Shown: positions 27,416-36,353, numbered from the stretch's first letter. The stretch: DNA of 64,000 nucleotides from Roseobacter sp. HKCCD6576-2 (GCF_013179285.1 NZ_WVNW01000005.1:62001-126000), one strand, 5' to 3'. Translations and numbers: made by a program. The notes: a model not told the origin generated them from the sequence alone.

Positions 27416-28327
27416 TTATGATCCTGTTGTCCGGGGCAGATCATCATCGACGCCCCATTCAGCCCAAGAGCGGTGATAGACGCGGACTCGGGGGAACCCC
27501 AGAAGGCGCAGCGCGACATAACTGTGCGATGAGGCGAGACCGACTTGGCAATGGATCACCACATTCCGGTCAGCCGTCACACCATGCTCGGCAAAATGCG
27601 CCGTCAGCGCCTCGGCTGGCTTGTAGAACCCATCCTCGTCCAGATTACCGACCCAAGGCAGGTTGATCGCCCAAGGGATGTGACCTTCTTCGTACATCGC
27701 CGGCGGGCGCACATCGATGACCACTGTCTCTGCATCGCCACGGTGCCCCAGAACATAATCTGCGGTGGCAACCCGGCGCGACATCGGCGCGGGGACAAAT
27801 ATGCTGGCCTCATATGGCGTGGACTGCTCCGCCAAACGGCCACCGGCAGCTTGATAGGCCGACAAGCCGCCGTTCAGCAGGGCCACATTCTGATGCCCCA
27901 GATATTCCAGGAGCCAGAACATTCGCGCCGCATGGAACCCACCACGATCATCATAGATCACCACTCGGGTCTCAGGGTCGATCCCTAAGAGGCTCAAGAT
28001 CTCGGCCAAATCGGGGACGGGCAACAGCGCGCCCTCAATCGGCGACTGCTCGGCCACTACGGCATTTGGGTCCAGATGCAGAGCACCAGGGATATGCCCG
28101 GACGCATAGTCTTCCGCCGAGCGGATATCGAGCAGTAACATGCCCTGGCTGCGATAGAGCGGAGTGCTGGTTTCTGCCGCGGGCAAAGCGAGCGGGACCA
28201 AGTCTTGAGCCGCCATGAGCAGGTCAGGGTTGGCATATTCCATCGTCTGGGCAAGCCCTAGCCGGGGCAGCAGGGCAGCGGCGATAGCAGCACCTCCGAA
28301 CCCTCTGCGGGTTAAAGAAACACTCAT
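27416..28327 (-). CDS. Exported rhodanese-type sulfurtransferase (two rhodanese domains)
   Basis: A 303-residue tandem-rhodanese protein of the thiosulfate/3-mercaptopyruvate sulfurtransferase type. The N-terminus MSVSLTRRGFGGAAIAAALLP has a twin-arginine pair (R7, R8), so it is probably exported by Tat. The first, inactive rhodanese domain covers about 55-170; the second covers about 185-300 and carries the catalytic Cys260 in HCQVGLASSH, then SWAEWG near the end. The start at 28327 has ggagga upstream. It follows the peroxiredoxin stop by 33 bases, so the two form an operon linking periplasmic sulfur transfer to peroxide defence. Confidence 0.86.
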   Translation of the reverse strand: MSVSLTRRGFGGAAIAAALLPRLGLAQTMEYANPDLLMAAQDLVPLALPAAETSTPLYRSQGMLLLDIRSAEDYASGHIPGALHLDPNAVVAEQSPIEGALLPVPDLAEILSLLGIDPETRVVIYDDRGGFHAARMFWLLEYLGHQNVALLNGGLSAYQAAGGRLAEQSTPYEASIFVPAPMSRRVATADYVLGHRGDAETVVIDVRPPAMYEEGHIPWAINLPWVGNLDEDGFYKPAEALTAHFAEHGVTADRNVVIHCQVGLASSHSYVALRLLGFPRVRVYHRSWAEWGVDDDLPRTTGS

Positions 28328-28360
28328 TCGTTCCTCCATTAATGTGTATTTATCAAAAAG

Positions 28361-29020
28361 TTATCTTGGCTGCGGGACAATCCGCATATAGGGGCGCGGC
28401 GCCTCCCACCCTTTCGGGAACCGCGCCCGAGCATCGGCATCCGACATCGAAGGAACGATCACGACATCATCGCCCTGCTTCCAGTTTGCCGGGGTCGCCA
28501 CCTTGTGCTGCGCAGTCAGTTGCAAACTGTCGATAGCGCGCAGCAACTCCCGAAAATCTCGGCCCGTCGTCATCGGATATGTCACTGTCAGCATGATCTT
28601 CTTGTCCGGACTGATCACGAAGACGGAGCGTGTGGTGGCATTGTCCGCAGCGGATCGGTCATCCGACGAACCCACCGCATCTTCGGGCAGCATGCCATAA
28701 AGCTTCGCGAGCTTGAGCTCCGGGTCACCGATCAACGGAAAATTCGGGGCGATGTCCTGGGTCGCAACGATATCCTCAATCCAACGTGTATGGGCGGCGA
28801 TCGAGTCGACGCTGAGGCCAATAACCTTGACATTCCGAGCGTCAAATTCGGGTTTCAGCCGCGCCATACTGCCAATCTCTGTGGTGCAGACGGGTGTGAA
28901 ATCCTTTGGATGCGAAAACAAAACGCACCAGTTATCACCCATCCACTCATAGAAATGGATGGTGCCTTGGGTGGTCTCGGCCTTGAAATCTGGCGCTGTA
29001 GCGCCGAGCGCGAGGGTCAT
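28361..29020 (-). CDS. 1-Cys peroxiredoxin (Prx6 type)
   Basis: A 219-residue peroxiredoxin. The peroxidatic motif PKDFTPVCTTE places the active cysteine at 45, within PxxxTxxC. No resolving cysteine of the 2-Cys type is seen. The long C-terminal domain (TPANWKQGDDVVIVPSMSD) is typical of the Prx6/AhpC-TSA 1-Cys subfamily. It reduces hydrogen peroxide and organic hydroperoxides in the cytoplasm. The start at 29020 has aggaagg upstream; the frame is open for a further 64 codons that do not resemble the family. Confidence 0.92.
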   Translation of the reverse strand: MTLALGATAPDFKAETTQGTIHFYEWMGDNWCVLFSHPKDFTPVCTTEIGSMARLKPEFDARNVKVIGLSVDSIAAHTRWIEDIVATQDIAPNFPLIGDPELKLAKLYGMLPEDAVGSSDDRSAADNATTRSVFVISPDKKIMLTVTYPMTTGRDFRELLRAIDSLQLTAQHKVATPANWKQGDDVVIVPSMSDADARARFPKGWEAPRPYMRIVPQPR

Positions 29021-29171
29021 GTCGGTTTCCTTCCTCTGTCCTGGTCCAACATTGCCGCCAGCCGGAGAGGTCCCGGCCAAGACGGCAGGCCCGAGATAGC
29101 TGTCACCCGTCGGAAAGACCTGAAAAGGATCGGAAGGTTTTCTGAATACTGCGAAGCGTAGGGGGCTGAGC

Positions 29172-30206
29172 CTAGGTGATAGGCGTGGCCTCGACCCCAA
29201 GAGGAAGCGCACCCGTCGAAATCAGGATTTTGCCCGCGCTCATCCGGGCGGCGTAGTCAGCGGGTGCGGTCGCTGCGTCGGCCAGATCACGAATTTCGGC
29301 CACCTGGCTTTGCGCTGCACCGGATTTCAGCGCCGCCACGATCCGGCGCATGATCATCATCTTTTGCGGCAGCGGGCGCTTCTCTAGCCATTTCGACACC
29401 CAAAACCCACGCACCGTGATGCCTTTAAAAATCATCGTACCCGGATTCAAGGTCGAGGCCGCCCCGGCCAAAGCGCCATAAATCAACACCTCACCCTTCG
29501 GCGCCAACGCCTCGACCAATTGCCCGGTCATCTCTCCCCCGATCGCATCCAGCGCCAAACGGCATTTCTTGGCCTGGCCAAGCGTGACCAAATCAGCCGG
29601 AAATGGCGGCGCGGAGAGATCGCAGATATGCGCCGCCCCCTCGGCCTTGAGCCGCGCCACCTGCGCCGGGCCGCGCACGACATTAATTACCTCGATACCC
29701 GCCTCTGCCGCCATCCGGCGGGTCATCGCGCCAAGCGCCCCGCCTGCCGCGGTACTGATCAGGGATTTGTGCCCGCCAGCCTTCGCGATCTGGATGAACG
29801 CCACCGCCGTCAGCGGGTTCACCACCGCCATCGCCGCCGTTCCAAGCGGCAGGTCGTGCGGCAATGGCAGGCAGAGCGCGGCTTGCGTCACCATATATTC
29901 GGCCCAACAGCCCTGTTTGTCCGCCGTGCAGGACACCGGTTTGCCCATCACATAGCGCCCCATCAAGCCAGGGCCCGCCGCCACAACCTCGCCGCTTCCC
30001 TCCAGCCCGGGGATCAGAGGATAGGGCCAGTTCAGCCCATATTCTCCCTCTAGAAAATGCAAATCCGACGGGTTGATCGGCGAGGCCGCGATCTGCACCA
30101 AAACCTCGCCCGGGCCAGGCGTCGGCACCGGGACCTCCTGCAACTCCAGGGGCGCGCCGGGCGCGGTCAACACGAGCGCGCGCATGGTTTTGGGCAAGTC
30201 AGGCAT
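29172..30206 (-). CDS. Zinc-type alcohol dehydrogenase/quinone oxidoreductase family protein
   Basis: A 344-residue medium-chain dehydrogenase/reductase. The GroES-like half has INPSDLHFLEGEYG and PLIPGLEGSGEVVAAG; the Rossmann half begins near TAAGGALGAMTRRMAAEAG. The zinc-binding cysteines of classical alcohol dehydrogenases are missing, so it belongs to the zinc-independent NADPH:quinone or enoyl reductase group. The start at 30206 has ggagag upstream and is followed by the family N-terminus MRALVLTAPGAPLELQEV. It precedes the peroxiredoxin gene by 151 bases; whether it shares the transcript is unclear. Confidence 0.85.
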   Translation of the reverse strand: MPDLPKTMRALVLTAPGAPLELQEVPVPTPGPGEVLVQIAASPINPSDLHFLEGEYGLNWPYPLIPGLEGSGEVVAAGPGLMGRYVMGKPVSCTADKQGCWAEYMVTQAALCLPLPHDLPLGTAAMAVVNPLTAVAFIQIAKAGGHKSLISTAAGGALGAMTRRMAAEAGIEVINVVRGPAQVARLKAEGAAHICDLSAPPFPADLVTLGQAKKCRLALDAIGGEMTGQLVEALAPKGEVLIYGALAGAASTLNPGTMIFKGITVRGFWVSKWLEKRPLPQKMMIMRRIVAALKSGAAQSQVAEIRDLADAATAPADYAARMSAGKILISTGALPLGVEATPIT

Positions 30207-30322
30207 CAAGCTCTCCAAAGGCTGTTCTCGCAACACTGCCATGACGCGGCGCGGCATTCCAGCTTGGCAAAACCGGCCCGGGCTGGCATCACCGGCCCAT
30301 CCATCAGCAAGGGAGAGACCCC

Positions 30323-31009
30323 ATGCGCCTTTTCGTCGGGCTGGGAAATCCAGGCGCGAAATACGCCGGAAACCGCCATAATATCGGGTATATGGCCGTG
30401 GATCGGATCGCCGAGGATCACGGATTTGGGCCGTGGCGGTCAAAATTTCAGGGTCAGATCGCCGAAGGGCGGTTGGGCCGCGAAAAGATCATGCTGCTCA
30501 AGCCAGAAACCTTCATGAACCTTTCTGGCCAATCCGTCGGCGAGGCGATGCGGTTTTTCAAGCTCGAACCAGGCGATGTGACGGTGTTTTACGATGAGTT
30601 GGACCTCGCCCCCGGGAAGCTCCGGGTGAAAACCGGCGGGGGGTTGGCGGGCCATAACGGTCTGCGTTCCATCGACGGGCATATCGGGCCGGAGTTCACC
30701 CGGGTGCGGATCGGCATCGGGCATCCTGGGCGGAAAGACCTGGTCTCACGCCATGTTTTGTCCGATTTCGCCAAAGCGGAACAGGATTGGCTGAGCGATC
30801 TTTTGCGGGGTGTCAGCGACGGCGCGCCGGAGTTGGCTGGCGGCGATTCCGGCAAGTTTATGAACGCCGTGGCGCTGCGCGTGGCCCCGCCCCGGTCGTC
30901 CAATCGGGTAGCTGAAGCAAAACCTGCGTCGGCGCCAAAATCAAAACCCGCTGAAGCGGCGCCTGATGATCGGTCGCCCCTGCAAAGATTGATGGATAAA
31001 TTCAAATGA
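30323..31009 (+). CDS. pth: Peptidyl-tRNA hydrolase
   Basis: A 228-residue Pth enzyme. [20 protein letters not shown] carries the catalytic histidine at 19, then [10 protein letters not shown] and [26 protein letters not shown] follow. It releases tRNA from peptidyl-tRNA that dropped off the ribosome. Compared with the usual length near 190, residues 190-228 are an extra Ala/Lys/Pro-rich tail, a feature common in alphaproteobacterial Pth. Its ATGA end overlaps the next gene. Confidence 0.95.
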   Translation: MRLFVGLGNPGAKYAGNRHNIGYMAVDRIAEDHGFGPWRSKFQGQIAEGRLGREKIMLLKPETFMNLSGQSVGEAMRFFKLEPGDVTVFYDELDLAPGKLRVKTGGGLAGHNGLRSIDGHIGPEFTRVRIGIGHPGRKDLVSRHVLSDFAKAEQDWLSDLLRGVSDGAPELAGGDSGKFMNAVALRVAPPRSSNRVAEAKPASAPKSKPAEAAPDDRSPLQRLMDKFK

Positions 31010-32037
31010 GCGAAGTGTTACGGAGCGCCTTCCAGTCGCAAGCCAGAGCCTGCGCGAAACTGGGTTCTCCGTTCATGGAGCGGCTGATGACGCTCATGGC
31101 CGAGCGGCTGACCGCTGAGAGCGCGGTCGCTGAACGGCTGCTTGCCTGGACTGGCGATGTCACCTCTTCCGGGCAATCGGTGCCGTTGCGGATCGCGGGA
31201 AGCCTGCATGGGCTGGTGCTGGATGGCAGTGATCCGGCGTTGGCTGCGGTCTATCCCCCTCATGAGGTCAGTGATGACGTGCTCTGGTCCGAGGTCGCGC
31301 GCGCCTTTGTGGCGCATGAGGCCAGATTGATGGCCTGGCTGGATCTACCGCCGCAAACCAATGAGGTTCGCCGGAGTGCCGCCCTGATCCCCGCAGCTCT
31401 GCAGGTTACGGAGATGTTCGGTCTACCGCTCACGATCTCGGAACTGGGTGCCAGCGCGGGCTTGAACCTGGCCTTCAGCGATTTTGCCTTGCTGGCAGAT
31501 GGTGCCTTGCGAGGTGCCGAAAACGCGCCCGTGCGCCTGACACCAGACTGGACGGGTGCCTTGCCTCCGGACCTCCCGCTCAAGGTCATTGATCGGGCCG
31601 GCGTCGATCTGAATCCGCTCGACCCAAGCGCACCTGATCAGGCGCTGCGTTTGCTGTCATATCTTTGGCCAGATCAACCCGACCGGCTCCGCCTGACCCG
31701 CGCCGCGATGAACCTGGCCCAGACGCGCCCCGCCAAAGGCGATGCGGCGGGATGGCTGGCGGATCGCCTGGCGACACGACGCCCCGGCACAACCCATTTC
31801 ATTTATCACACCATCGCCTGGCAGTATTTCCCGCCCGATACCCAAGCGGCCTGCACCGCGGCAATGGAAGCTGCTGGATGCAACGCCACCCTTGATGCCC
31901 CAATCGCGCATTTCGCAATGGAAGCCGACGCTCAAAGCTCTGGCGCTGGAATGACCTTGAAAACATGGCCCGGCGGCGAAGAGATCGACCTGGGCCGCGT
32001 GGATTTCCATGGGCGGTGGATCGATTGGCGTCTTTAG
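31006..32037 (+). CDS. DUF2332 family protein
   Basis: A 343-residue protein of the DUF2332 family. The central segment [19 protein letters not shown] is its best-known motif and looks like the SAM-binding glycine loop of a methyltransferase. Other conserved parts are [16 protein letters not shown] and [19 protein letters not shown]. No function has been assigned to the family; the Rossmann-like motif suggests a methyltransferase fold. It is coupled to pth by a four-base overlap, but that arrangement may be only co-expression. Confidence 0.82.
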   Translation: MSEVLRSAFQSQARACAKLGSPFMERLMTLMAERLTAESAVAERLLAWTGDVTSSGQSVPLRIAGSLHGLVLDGSDPALAAVYPPHEVSDDVLWSEVARAFVAHEARLMAWLDLPPQTNEVRRSAALIPAALQVTEMFGLPLTISELGASAGLNLAFSDFALLADGALRGAENAPVRLTPDWTGALPPDLPLKVIDRAGVDLNPLDPSAPDQALRLLSYLWPDQPDRLRLTRAAMNLAQTRPAKGDAAGWLADRLATRRPGTTHFIYHTIAWQYFPPDTQAACTAAMEAAGCNATLDAPIAHFAMEADAQSSGAGMTLKTWPGGEEIDLGRVDFHGRWIDWRL

Positions 32038-32100
32038 CCATTGCATTCAATAATAAGAGGATTATTCTATCGGAACGTGCGAATTCGGGGAGTTTCGACT

Positions 32101-32487
32101 ATGAGTTTCGATATGGCGCCGTCCGTCAATGTCTTGGGCGGCACGCTGCAAAGCTGTTCCAAAGATCCGGTCACAGGCTTCTTTCGCAATGGATGCTGCG
32201 ACACCGGCCCGACCGATCATGGCTCGCACACGGTCTGCGCCGTGATGACGGCGGAGTTCCTCGCCTTCTCGAAATATGTCGGCAATGACCTCAGCACGCC
32301 GCGCCCGGAATATGGCTTCGCGGGGCTGAAGCCGGGCGATCAATGGTGCCTTTGCGCCACTCGCTTCCTGCAAGCCCATGAAGAAGGCGTCGCGCCGCGG
32401 GTCAATCTTGCGGCCACCCATAGTGGTGCGTTGGCGATTGTGCCGCTGCCGGTTTTGCAGCTCTACGACTTGAACGAGGACGCATAA
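32101..32487 (+). CDS. DUF2237 family protein
   Basis: A 128-residue protein of DUF2237. The conserved line is NVLGGTLQSCSKDPVTGFFRNGCC, then DHGSHTVCAVMTAEFLAFSK, KPGDQWCLCATRF and NLAATH. Several cysteines and histidines are conserved and could bind metal. The start at 32101 has gggag upstream. It lies 63 bases after DUF2332 in the same direction. Function is unknown in the family. Confidence 0.85.
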   Translation: MSFDMAPSVNVLGGTLQSCSKDPVTGFFRNGCCDTGPTDHGSHTVCAVMTAEFLAFSKYVGNDLSTPRPEYGFAGLKPGDQWCLCATRFLQAHEEGVAPRVNLAATHSGALAIVPLPVLQLYDLNEDA

Positions 32488-32494
32488 GCGGCCC

Positions 32495-33010
32495 CTACTC
32501 CGCCGCGACGACCCCGTCGCCCATCAGATCATCAACAAAGACGCTGAGCAGTTGCGGCCGTCCCGTGACACCCGCCTTACGGTAAATTGCGTTGGTTTGC
32601 GCCTTAACCGTGCCCTCGGAGGTCGCGCGTAGGGCGGCAATCTCCGACAGGCTCATCCCCTTCAGGGCAAAAAGCGCCACGTCCCGCTCTGCGGGCGTGA
32701 GTTTCCACTCGTCAAAACGCTCCTCAACCAAGTCCATAAACGCACCAGAGGCAGCGCGGAGCGCCCGCTCCGCCGCGCGCGTCCGACGCAGCGCGGAGCG
32801 CAACAACAACGCCCCGAGAACGACGCCAAGGATCAGTCCAACGCCCGCCCCGATCTCAATCAACTCATGAACTTGCCAGGGGATGGGCGCGAAAGGCAGG
32901 CCCAAAACGGACATCATGATTTCCGACACAAAGAAAACCGCGCAGAGCAACTGCACGACAAGGATCACGACAAAAACGACCGGGCGCCTCAACATCTCCA
33001 AACGTCCCAC
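32495..33010 (-). CDS. Membrane-anchored LuxR-type helix-turn-helix regulator
   Basis: A 171-residue protein with two N-terminal membrane segments (VVFVVILVVQLLCAVFF, about 11-27, and GAGVGLILGVVLGALLL, about 53-69) and a C-terminal GerE/LuxR DNA-binding domain at about 100-165 (LTPAERDVALFALKGMSLSEIA, then EGTVKAQTNAIYRKAG). There is no receiver domain, so the signal must come through the membrane part or a short linker. The likely start is the GTG at 33010, nine bases after the stop of the upstream poly-aspartate gene; an ATG at 32995 is an alternative. It appears to be the third gene of the operon with the two exported acidic proteins. Confidence 0.82.
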   Translation of the reverse strand: MGRLEMLRRPVVFVVILVVQLLCAVFFVSEIMMSVLGLPFAPIPWQVHELIEIGAGVGLILGVVLGALLLRSALRRTRAAERALRAASGAFMDLVEERFDEWKLTPAERDVALFALKGMSLSEIAALRATSEGTVKAQTNAIYRKAGVTGRPQLLSVFVDDLMGDGVVAAE

Positions 33011-33019
33011 ATCACCATC

Positions 33020-33427
33020 TCAGTCGTCGTCACCATCGTCGTCGTCATCGTCATCATCGTCGTCGTCATCATCGTCATCATCATCATCGCCGCCACCATT
33101 ACCGCCGCCCGCCTGTCCGCCACGTGACCCGGACTGATCATCGTCATCGTCCGACGCCCCAAACAACCCGGTTGTGTAGTCGCGGAGGATCAGGCCGTTG
33201 CGCGGATCAAAGACGACCTCGCGGGATTGATCACCACGCCGCGCGATGATCCGCACGCGACCCAAAAGGGTTCGGTTCATCCGCTGAACAGTGTATCCCT
33301 GATCCCGAAGCTGCGCGACGACTTGGTCTGTGACGGTCGATTGCGCGGTGGCCGACCCAGCCCCCAACACCACGGCAAATCCCGCGGCAAGCATGTCTCT
33401 GCGTGTCACCATCTTCGTCGACCTCAT
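33020..33427 (-). CDS. Exported PepSY-like protein with poly-aspartate tail
   Basis: A 135-residue protein. The N-terminus (MVTRRDMLAAGFAVVLGAGSATA) is a signal peptide with a twin-arginine-like TRRDM, cleaved near ATAQS. Residues about 30-95 (VTDQVVAQLRDQGYTVQRM, then VRIIARRGDQSREVVFDP and NGLILRD) look like a PepSY-type small domain. After a glycine-rich linker, the protein ends in 18 consecutive aspartates, a glycine and three more aspartates. Such a tail should be unfolded and bind Ca2+ or other cations. The ribosome-binding site (ggggagga) lies inside a stable hairpin at 33435-33472. Precise function unknown. Confidence 0.75.
   Translation of the reverse strand: MRSTKMVTRRDMLAAGFAVVLGAGSATAQSTVTDQVVAQLRDQGYTVQRMNRTLLGRVRIIARRGDQSREVVFDPRNGLILRDYTTGLFGASDDDDDQSGSRGGQAGGGNGGGDDDDDDDDDDDDDDDDDDGDDD
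33023..33088 (-). repeat. GAY trinucleotide repeat encoding aspartate run
   Basis: Twenty-two codons, all GAC or GAT except one glycine codon (GGT), encode the acidic tail of the first exported protein. Such triplet runs are prone to length change by replication slippage without breaking the frame. Confidence 0.9.
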
Positions 33428-33434
33428 CAAAAAT

Positions 33435-33472
33435 GATCCTCCCCGGCCTGCGCTACGCCGCCGGAGAGGATC
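33435..33472 (-). promoter_or_regulatory. Stable intercistronic hairpin that buries a ribosome-binding site
   Basis: On the minus-strand RNA, GAUCCUCUCCGG pairs with CCGGGGAGGAUC over 12 bp (one G-U) with a 14-base loop. The right arm is the ggggagga ribosome-binding site of the poly-aspartate gene starting at 33427, and AUUUUUG follows the stem directly. It could act as a partial terminator between the two acidic genes, as a translation brake, or both. Confidence 0.7.
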
Positions 33473-33500
33473 TCTGCCATCTTAACCCCATTGGCGGGTT

Positions 33501-33764
33501 TTAGTCATCGTCGTCGTCATCATCATCGTCGTCATCATCGTCATCATCATCATCGTCGTCGTAATCATCATCGTAATCGTCATAGTCGTCATCAGACGCA
33601 TCACGACTGCCGTCGCCCCGCAGCCATTCCGGAAGCCAGTTCTGGGCGATCTCTTCATAGGTATTGGCGTGCTCTTCTTCGGTCTCGATGCTCTGCACCA
33701 AGGCGCCATGGGCCGTGCCACTCAAAAGCATTGCGATCATTGCGGCTGTCAGTGTCTGTTTCAT
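33501..33764 (-). CDS. Small exported protein with poly-aspartate tail
   Basis: An 87-residue protein. Residues 1-21 are a Sec signal peptide (KQTLTAAMIAMLLSGTAHGA). A short middle part (ALVQSIETEEEHANTYEEIAQNWLPEWLRGDG) is followed by an acidic tail of about 30 residues in which aspartate runs are interrupted by tyrosines, ending with 19 aspartates before the stop. The ATG at 33764 has gaggag upstream. It is the first gene of the likely three-gene operon. No family was recognised. Its exported, disordered, strongly anionic tail points to cation binding or a periplasmic sink. Confidence 0.7.
   Translation of the reverse strand: MKQTLTAAMIAMLLSGTAHGALVQSIETEEEHANTYEEIAQNWLPEWLRGDGSRDASDDDYDDYDDDYDDDDDDDDDDDDDDDDDDD
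33504..33593 (-). repeat. GAY trinucleotide repeat with tyrosine interruptions
   Basis: About 30 codons of mostly GAC/GAT with three TAC/TAT interruptions encode the tail of the second acidic protein. The final 19 are uninterrupted aspartate codons. Length polymorphism between strains would be expected. Confidence 0.9.
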
Positions 33765-33953
33765 CTCACAACTCCTCATTTGGTTCGGCCCCAACCCATG
33801 TGCGACCTTGCCTCTACAGAAGACCAAACACTGAGGCGGCTCTATTTCCGCGAGGTTTAGGCGCGGACACGTAAACCCAAAGCCAATCTAGCATCTGTGA
33901 AAATCGTCAGAAATAAACCGAGGTTGATGCGGCAGCGGATCAGCATCACCTCG

Positions 33954-33991
33954 CCTGAACCGCCCTAAACCAAAGGTTTAGGCCGTTCAGG
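33954..33991 (-). terminator. Long hairpin downstream of trpB
   Basis: CCTGAACCGCCCTAAACC faces GGTTTAGGCCGTTCAGG with a three-base loop; the arms pair over about 17 bases with one bulge. It lies 34 bases beyond the trpB stop. There is no adjacent U run, so termination may depend on Rho or the hairpin may protect the transcript end. Confidence 0.55.
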
Positions 33992-34024
33992 TCCAGCACA
34001 GGTTGTAGTCCTCGACGACGGCGC

Positions 34025-35251
34025 TCAGTGCCCGTTCATCTCGAAGCCCAAGGCCCGCGCGACGGTGAAGATATCTTTGTCCCCCCGACCGCACATATTC
34101 ATGATGATCAGGTGATCGCGCGGCAGGTCCGGGGCGATTTTCATCACATGGGCCAGCGCGTGGGACGGCTCAAGCGCCGGGATGATCCCTTCCTGCGCGC
34201 AGGACAATTGGAACGCCTCCAGCGCCTCCGCATCCGTGATCGAGACATATTGCGCGCGGCCAATCTCATGCAGCCAGGAATGCTCCGGCCCGATGCCCGG
34301 ATAATCCAAGCCCGCCGAGATCGAGTATCCCTCAAGGATTTGCCCATCATCATCTTGGAGCAGATAGGTCCGGTTGCCATGCAGCACGCCGGGCCGCCCA
34401 CCGGTCAGCGACGCGCAATGCTCCATCTTGGCATTCACGCCCTTACCGCCGGCCTCAACACCGATGATCTGCACCTCTTTGTCATCAAGGAACGGAAAGA
34501 ACAGGCCCATCGCGTTTGACCCGCCGCCGATGGCGGCGATGATTGTATCCGGCAGACGGCCCTCGGCGGCCATCATCTGTTCCTTGGCTTCCTTGCCGAT
34601 GATCGCCTGGAAATCGCGGACCATCGCCGGATAGGGATGCGGGCCCGCCACCGTGCCGATGCAATAAAATGTGTCGCGCACATTGGTCACCCAATCACGC
34701 AGCGCATCGTTCATCGCGTCTTTCAGCGTGCCCCGACCGCTCGTTACTGGGATCACTTCGGCCCCAAGCAACCGCATCCGGAACACATTCGGTGCCTGAC
34801 GCTCCACATCATGGGCGCCCATATACACCACGCATTTCAGCCCGAATTTGGCACAGACGGTGGCCGTGGCCACGCCATGCTGCCCCGCGCCGGTCTCGGC
34901 AATGATCCGGGTCTTCCCCATGCGACGGGCCAGGATGATCTGCCCTAGCACATTATTGATCTTATGCGCGCCGGTATGGTTCAACTCGTCCCGTTTGAGA
35001 TAAATCTTTGCCCCACCCAGATGCTCAGTCAGGCGCTCCGCGAAATAGAGCGGCGAGGGGCGACCGACATAATGGGTCCAGAGATCGTGCATCTCGTCCC
35101 AGAAGCTCTGATCCGTCTTGGCGAACTCGTATTGCTTCTCCAACTCCAAGATCAGCGGCATCAGCGTTTCAGAGACAAACCGCCCACCGAAATCGCCAAA
35201 GCGCCCGTCTTCATCGGGGCCGGTCATGAAGCTGTTGAAGAGGTCGTTCAT
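34025..35251 (-). CDS. trpB: Tryptophan synthase beta subunit
   Basis: A 408-residue PLP enzyme. The N-terminus [17 protein letters not shown] is family-typical, and the PLP lysine is near residue 97 in [18 protein letters not shown] forms the phosphate cup, and the [13 protein letters not shown] segment is conserved. It condenses indole with serine to give tryptophan. Its start overlaps the GNAT gene stop by four bases. The partner trpA is distant at 16249-17040. Confidence 0.96.
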   Translation of the reverse strand: MNDLFNSFMTGPDEDGRFGDFGGRFVSETLMPLILELEKQYEFAKTDQSFWDEMHDLWTHYVGRPSPLYFAERLTEHLGGAKIYLKRDELNHTGAHKINNVLGQIILARRMGKTRIIAETGAGQHGVATATVCAKFGLKCVVYMGAHDVERQAPNVFRMRLLGAEVIPVTSGRGTLKDAMNDALRDWVTNVRDTFYCIGTVAGPHPYPAMVRDFQAIIGKEAKEQMMAAEGRLPDTIIAAIGGGSNAMGLFFPFLDDKEVQIIGVEAGGKGVNAKMEHCASLTGGRPGVLHGNRTYLLQDDDGQILEGYSISAGLDYPGIGPEHSWLHEIGRAQYVSITDAEALEAFQLSCAQEGIIPALEPSHALAHVMKIAPDLPRDHLIIMNMCGRGDKDIFTVARALGFEMNGH

Positions 35252-35715
35252 TCCTGATCTCCCGCGTTGGACAGGGTGCGTTTAAAGCCAACATGGTAGG
35301 GCGTAAAGCCGTTGGACATATAGAATCGATGTGTGTCCTCGCGCGTGTGATGCGCCACAAGCTGCAAGAGACCGCATCCCATATCGCGCGCCCGTGCCTC
35401 GGCATCGGCCATCATCTGATGCCCGATCCCCTGCCCACGCAGCCGTTCGGCGACGCGCACATCCTCGATCTGACCACGGCGGATGGCTTTATGCGAGAGG
35501 CCATCGAGCGCGGTCAGTTGGTAGCAGGCGACAATCTCGCCTTCCAATTGCCCGACAACCAGCCGCACATGGGCCTCTCGGTCGATCCGGCTGAACATCA
35601 TCTGATAGAGTGCATCGGGCGCGGTTTCCCGTTCCGCACCAAGATGATCTTCGCGAAGCAGCGCCAGAACCGCCGGAACATCCTCTGGCCCCGCGACGCG
35701 GAAACGAACAGTCAT
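35248..35715 (-). CDS. GNAT family N-acetyltransferase lodged between trpF and trpB
   Basis: A 155-residue GNAT acetyltransferase. The acetyl-CoA site is in [24 protein letters not shown] (motif A, R/Q-x-x-G-x-G), followed by [25 protein letters not shown]. The start at 35715 lies in an ATGA overlap with the trpF stop, and its own stop overlaps the trpB start by four bases, so it is coupled on both sides. GNAT enzymes acetylate amines of small molecules or proteins; the substrate here is unknown. Its fixed place inside the trp operon hints at a link to tryptophan metabolism, but no direct evidence is available. Confidence 0.85.
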   Translation of the reverse strand: MTVRFRVAGPEDVPAVLALLREDHLGAERETAPDALYQMMFSRIDREAHVRLVVGQLEGEIVACYQLTALDGLSHKAIRRGQIEDVRVAERLRGQGIGHQMMADAEARARDMGCGLLQLVAHHTREDTHRFYMSNGFTPYHVGFKRTLSNAGDQE

Positions 35716-36353
35716 TGGGACAAGGCGGCGGCGAACCGCGCGATTTTGTCGGCGTCTTTCTCTCCGGGCGCGTGTTCGACGCCGGAGGAGACATCCACTT
35801 GCCGCGCCCCGGTCAGACGCACAGCCTCGGCCACGTTCTCGGGCGTCAGACCACCGGCCAGCATCCAGGGCTTGGTCCAATACTTGCGTCCCGTCAGTAA
35901 CCGCCAATCAAAACTCAGCCCATTGCCACCTGGCAGTTCGGCGCCTTTGGGGGCCTTGGCGTCGATTAACACCTGATCCGCAACGGCGGCATATCGGTCG
36001 ATGGCCTCCAAGTCGCGCGCTTCGGCCAAACCGATGGCTTTCATCACCGGCAAACCATAGCGCGCTTTGATCTCGGAAACCCGATCCGGCGTCTCTGTCC
36101 CATGTAATTGCAGCATATCCAGCGGGACTTGGGCCACAATCTCATCGAGAACCGCATCCGAAGCATCCACGACGAGGGCGACCTTCGCTATTCCGACCGG
36201 CACCTTGAGGGCAAGGGCGCGTGCCTCATCGAAAGTTACCGCGCGCGGTGATTTGGCGAAAAACACAAAGCCGACATATCGCGCGCCCGCCGCCGCAGCA
36301 GCAGCGATGTCAGCCTCGGTTCTCAAGCCGCAAAATTTGATCGCAACATCCAT
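35712..36353 (-). CDS. trpF: Phosphoribosylanthranilate isomerase
   Basis: A 213-residue TIM barrel. The start [11 protein letters not shown] carries the catalytic cysteine near residue 8; [14 protein letters not shown] and [10 protein letters not shown] are conserved; [14 protein letters not shown] and [19 protein letters not shown] close the barrel with the phosphate site. It converts phosphoribosylanthranilate to the ribulose form in tryptophan synthesis. It follows lapA by 11 bases and couples to the GNAT gene. Confidence 0.95.
   Translation of the reverse strand: MDVAIKFCGLRTEADIAAAAAAGARYVGFVFFAKSPRAVTFDEARALALKVPVGIAKVALVVDASDAVLDEIVAQVPLDMLQLHGTETPDRVSEIKARYGLPVMKAIGLAEARDLEAIDRYAAVADQVLIDAKAPKGAELPGGNGLSFDWRLLTGRKYWTKPWMLAGGLTPENVAEAVRLTGARQVDVSSGVEHAPGEKDADKIARFAAALSQ

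Noticed and set aside
33020-33600. Triplet repeats resembling an array or microsatellite
   Set aside because: They are not CRISPR-like: no spacers and no constant repeat unit. They are simply in-frame aspartate codons of two exported proteins.
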